Below, one piece after another: positions 33,396-33,572 of a DNA stretch of 33,572 bases. A program made the translations under genes and the position numbers. Under the pieces are notes generated by a model. It was not told the origin of the DNA and did no database searches. It saw only the letters and a list, made by a program, of their open reading frames with translations. The DNA comes from Clostridium sp. CAG:557. GTDB lineage: Bacteria > Bacillota > Clostridia > Oscillospirales > Acutalibacteraceae. The stretch lies in the NCBI GenBank assembly GCA_000435275.1, contig FR883838.1, positions 1-33,572 on the forward strand. The letters run 5' to 3'. How positions within the stretch are numbered: the stretch's first letter is position 1; every line of letters begins with the position of its first letter.

Positions 33396-33507
33396 TGTGA
33401 ATATGATTTACCAAAGGCAACTAATAGATAAGATTAAAAACTAAAAGGAAATCTCGGTGGCAAATTAAGAAAATTTTTGAATTTTTTCAAAAAATTCGAA
33501 AAAAGTG

Positions 33508-33536
33508 TTGACAGATTTAAAAAGATGGGGTATTAT
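33508..33536 (+). promoter_or_regulatory. Strong promoter for a gene beyond the right edge
   Basis: TTGACA (33508-33513), 17 bases, TATTAT (33531-33536), preceded by an A/T-rich stretch with AAAAAATTCGAAAAAA that resembles an UP element. No start codon with a ribosome binding site is seen in the remaining 36 bases, so the target lies outside; a stable RNA operon is possible. Confidence 0.7.
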
Positions 33537-33572
33537 TAATAACATCGCCGGTGAGTTTTTTTAGTAAATGGC

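Overview
The window is an AT-rich, low-GC Gram-positive chromosome segment, most likely from a Clostridia-class Firmicute. Evidence: consensus sigma-A promoters (TTGACA-17-TATAAT type), strong GGAGG ribosome binding sites, frequent TTG/GTG starts, RNase J, GdpP, a sortase-type surface protein, a choline-binding-type wall-binding repeat protein, and a tilS-ftsH / folP-folB-folK neighbourhood also known from Bacillus subtilis. I cannot name the species.

Left part (1-8.2 kb) is accessory. A Rossmann-fold oxidoreductase, an AEC-family permease and a sortase-anchored Ig-like surface protein lie between two inverted copies of an exact 20-base repeat (1-20 and 4705-4724). Then come about 2 kb of decayed DNA: a 126-residue gene broken by one missing base, and a frameshifted IS3-family transposase remnant. 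Next is a compact switch: ImmA/IrrE-type peptidase and XRE repressor on the minus strand, diverging from a small helical protein and a sigma-region-4-like DNA-binding protein. Two near-identical 13-base operators (ACACGAWWWGTGT) sit on the two divergent promoter regions. No integrase or structural phage gene is present.

Middle part (8.2-20.1 kb) is housekeeping. nifU, nifS and rnhA are on the minus strand. The apparent operon rnj-gdpP-rplI-dnaB-tilS-ftsH is on the plus strand and covers RNA turnover, c-di-AMP hydrolysis, ribosome, replication, tRNA-Ile modification and membrane proteolysis.

Between ftsH and the folate operon lies an accessory block (20.1-30.7 kb). It holds a secreted GLUG-type fragment, a heterodimeric ABC exporter, a TM2-domain protein and a membrane-attached wall-binding transglutaminase-like protein. 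Facing these is a two-gene operon behind a very strong promoter. Both proteins of that operon begin with a Nif11-type double-glycine leader ending at exactly residue 86, yet they carry very large cargos (359 and 703 residues) instead of a short peptide. This is the most unusual system in the window. No C39-peptidase transporter or peptide-modifying enzyme is encoded here.

Right part (30.7-33.6 kb): tRNA-Thr(UGU) and tRNA-Tyr(GUA) behind a consensus promoter, then folE-folP-folB-folK for tetrahydrofolate synthesis. folE appears to start at an AUU codon. A strong promoter at the right edge points to a further gene outside the window.
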